DNA of 64,000 bases, taken from Lachnospiraceae bacterium UBA4381 (GTDB taxonomy: Bacteria; Bacillota; Clostridia; Lachnospirales; Lachnospiraceae). A program made the translations under genes and the position numbers. The stretch covers positions 1 to 64,000 of the forward strand of contig DGRT01000018.1 in the NCBI GenBank assembly GCA_002391105.1, given 5' to 3'. Below the pieces are notes generated by a model. It was given only the letters and a program-made list of their open reading frames with translations, did not search any database and was not told the DNA's origin. Positions 62,816-64,000 of the stretch are shown piece by piece; the stretch's first letter is position 1, and each line of letters opens with the position of its first letter.

Positions 62816-64000
62816 TGAACAATTATTATCAGATGCTGGACTTATCTATTGAAGAATTCGTAAATGATAAGGCTAAGGTAGAAACTGCGTATAATGAGTG
62901 TATGAAAAAATGGCAGAATTCAAAAAATATTAATGAACAAAATAAAGCCACAATTCATGGACCTCATATTCTTGAGACATTTGAAAGTCCTGACACTTGG
63001 AAAAGGCAATATGAAACTTATAAAAAAGAATCTGATGATAAGATCCGTTCTAATCTTGATATCGTAAAAAAGGACAATACAGTCACTTCTGAAAATATTG
63101 AATCTTTGATGAAAAAGTTTAAAGTATCGCGTGGATATGTAGAGAAGATTGCTAGTGCCAATGGTATTACAATAGGTGGAAAGGGTCAGTCCAAAGATAC
63201 AAAAAAAGTAGAGGGAGCTACATTAAAATCAATAAAACCTTCTTTTGAAGGACAGATAAAAACTGTGCAGAATTATATAGAAGACCTTGGCTATAGAGAT
63301 TTGAGGGAACTATTATCACCTTATGTTGATTCTGCACTTGCGCTCGAGGGAGCTGGGGCTGATGTTGAAAGATACAAGGAGGCTATTGAAAACCTAAAAG
63401 AAAGTACAGCAAAACTGTCTAGAAATGGTAAGAAGGCGTCTATTAAGTCGGCGCAAGAAAAGATATGTGCTGGCGTAACTGCATTTTTTAAGGATCATAC
63501 TGTTGAAGATTATAATAATTATCTGAAGTTCAGGTCAATAAATAAATGCGTTATGGATCTTTTTTCTAATCTGAAAAGTCAGGATGTAGATTATTTGAAT
63601 GATGAGCCTTTTGACCGATGTGTGAATGAAGTATATGGATATTTGGGTAATAGAGAGAATGCCAAGTCTATTGTTGAAAATTTCTTCGCGGAAAAAGGAA
63701 TAGGTTTTAGTAAGCCGCTTCCTAATATTGCTGTTTGCCCTTTCTGTCATAATAGATTCGAAAGAGCAAATCCGGTTCAAAACAGTTGTCCAACCTGTGG
63801 TAAGAGTTTTGTTGTAAAATGCCCAAAATGTGGAAAGGATAAGAATATTCTTGAAACTGCAGAATGTGATGGTATTAGACTGGAAAGGTATCCTGAATTT
63901 ATCAATAAGATTAATTCGTTAAAATCTGATATGGATGGTCTTCGGTTTGGCTATATAGAAGGAGAATTATCGGATATTGAGTCTGCATGGCCTGGATTTC
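62816..64000 (+). CDS. Zinc-ribbon protein with degenerate J-like N-terminus (runs off the window)
   Basis: At least 395 residues; the frame is open at the right edge, so the 3' end is missing. The ATG follows GGAGGGA by about 8 bases. The N-terminus (NNYYQMLDLSIEEFV ... VETAYNECMKKW) resembles helices I-II of a J-domain, but the HPD tripeptide is absent. A long helical region follows, then two zinc ribbons near residues 320-345 (CPFCHNRF ... CPTCGK, CPKCGK). As the next gene after two Hsp70 genes, a co-chaperone or client adaptor is plausible but not shown. Confidence 0.65.

Overview
The window looks like a chromosomal segment of an anaerobic, low-to-moderate-GC Firmicute, most likely a Lachnospiraceae-type gut or rumen clostridium. 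The evidence is the mix of families (PDDEXK_9 AAA proteins, DUF4317, DUF6273, choline-binding-like repeat proteins, a tRNA-sensing T-box in front of trp genes), strong AGGAGG ribosome sites and many small dispersed hairpin repeats. No rRNA gene and no canonical tRNA gene is seen. The genus is not resolved.

Layout. 1-7.7 kb: a VWA/zinc-peptidase protein behind a tandem GTGACA-type repeat, a TIR-membrane-propeller protein, two fused gene remnants (SleB-type hydrolase and histidine kinase) and a HigBA-like toxin-antitoxin pair. 7.9-15.8 kb: a secreted choline-binding-like protein, a REC-GGDEF-EAL c-di-GMP enzyme, several poorly known membrane genes and an AAA/PDDEXK protein. 15.9-19.1 kb: a membrane lipase and a Wzm/Wzt-type polysaccharide exporter split by a nested hairpin repeat. 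19.2-29.1 kb: cysK, a Suv3-like RNA helicase, a pseudouridine synthase with an acidic repeat insertion, an Na/Pi cotransporter with a long charged tail, and small housekeeping genes. 29.4-31.7 kb: three tandem RNA modules whose heads mimic tRNA parts (one a circularly permuted tRNA body, one a T-arm, one a tRNA-Tyr-like anticodon loop), directly in front of a protein with a helical N-terminus and a TerD-like domain. This resembles a bacterial Y RNA / Ro-type system and is the most unusual locus here. 32-36 kb: a membrane zincin, a TatD nuclease, a DUF6273 protein and a phosphoesterase. 36.1-41.2 kb: a promoter and T-box leader followed by trpD-trpC-trpF-trpB-trpA, without trpE/trpG. 41.2-42.5 kb: an Rpn-type nuclease gene flanked by GTGACA repeats.

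42.5-51 kb is a complete type II-A CRISPR-Cas locus: cas9 (1097 aa, all catalytic residues present), a tracrRNA with its own promoter overlapping the end of cas9, cas1, cas2, a long csn2, and an array of 39 repeats and 38 spacers containing a duplicated two-spacer block. It is followed by a double-glycine-type small peptide gene and a rhodanese-domain gene.

52-54.3 kb is a decayed pectin/uronate locus: a uronate isomerase remnant behind a LacI-type operator, an intact LacI regulator, and a pectinesterase remnant cut by a 227-bp hairpin repeat. An ADP-ribosylglycohydrolase follows. 55.5-64 kb is a co-directional operon behind a strong sigma-A promoter: a membrane zinc-ribbon GTPase, a coiled-coil protein, a short Hsp70, an Hsp70-VWA fusion and a zinc-ribbon protein with a J-like N-terminus that runs off the window. 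It looks like a dedicated chaperone/GTPase system of unknown job.

A recurring theme is dispersed structured repeats (at 1.8, 17.9, 38.4 and 54.1 kb) that keep hairpin pairing while outer stem sequences differ. All family assignments are by eye from motifs; no search was run.
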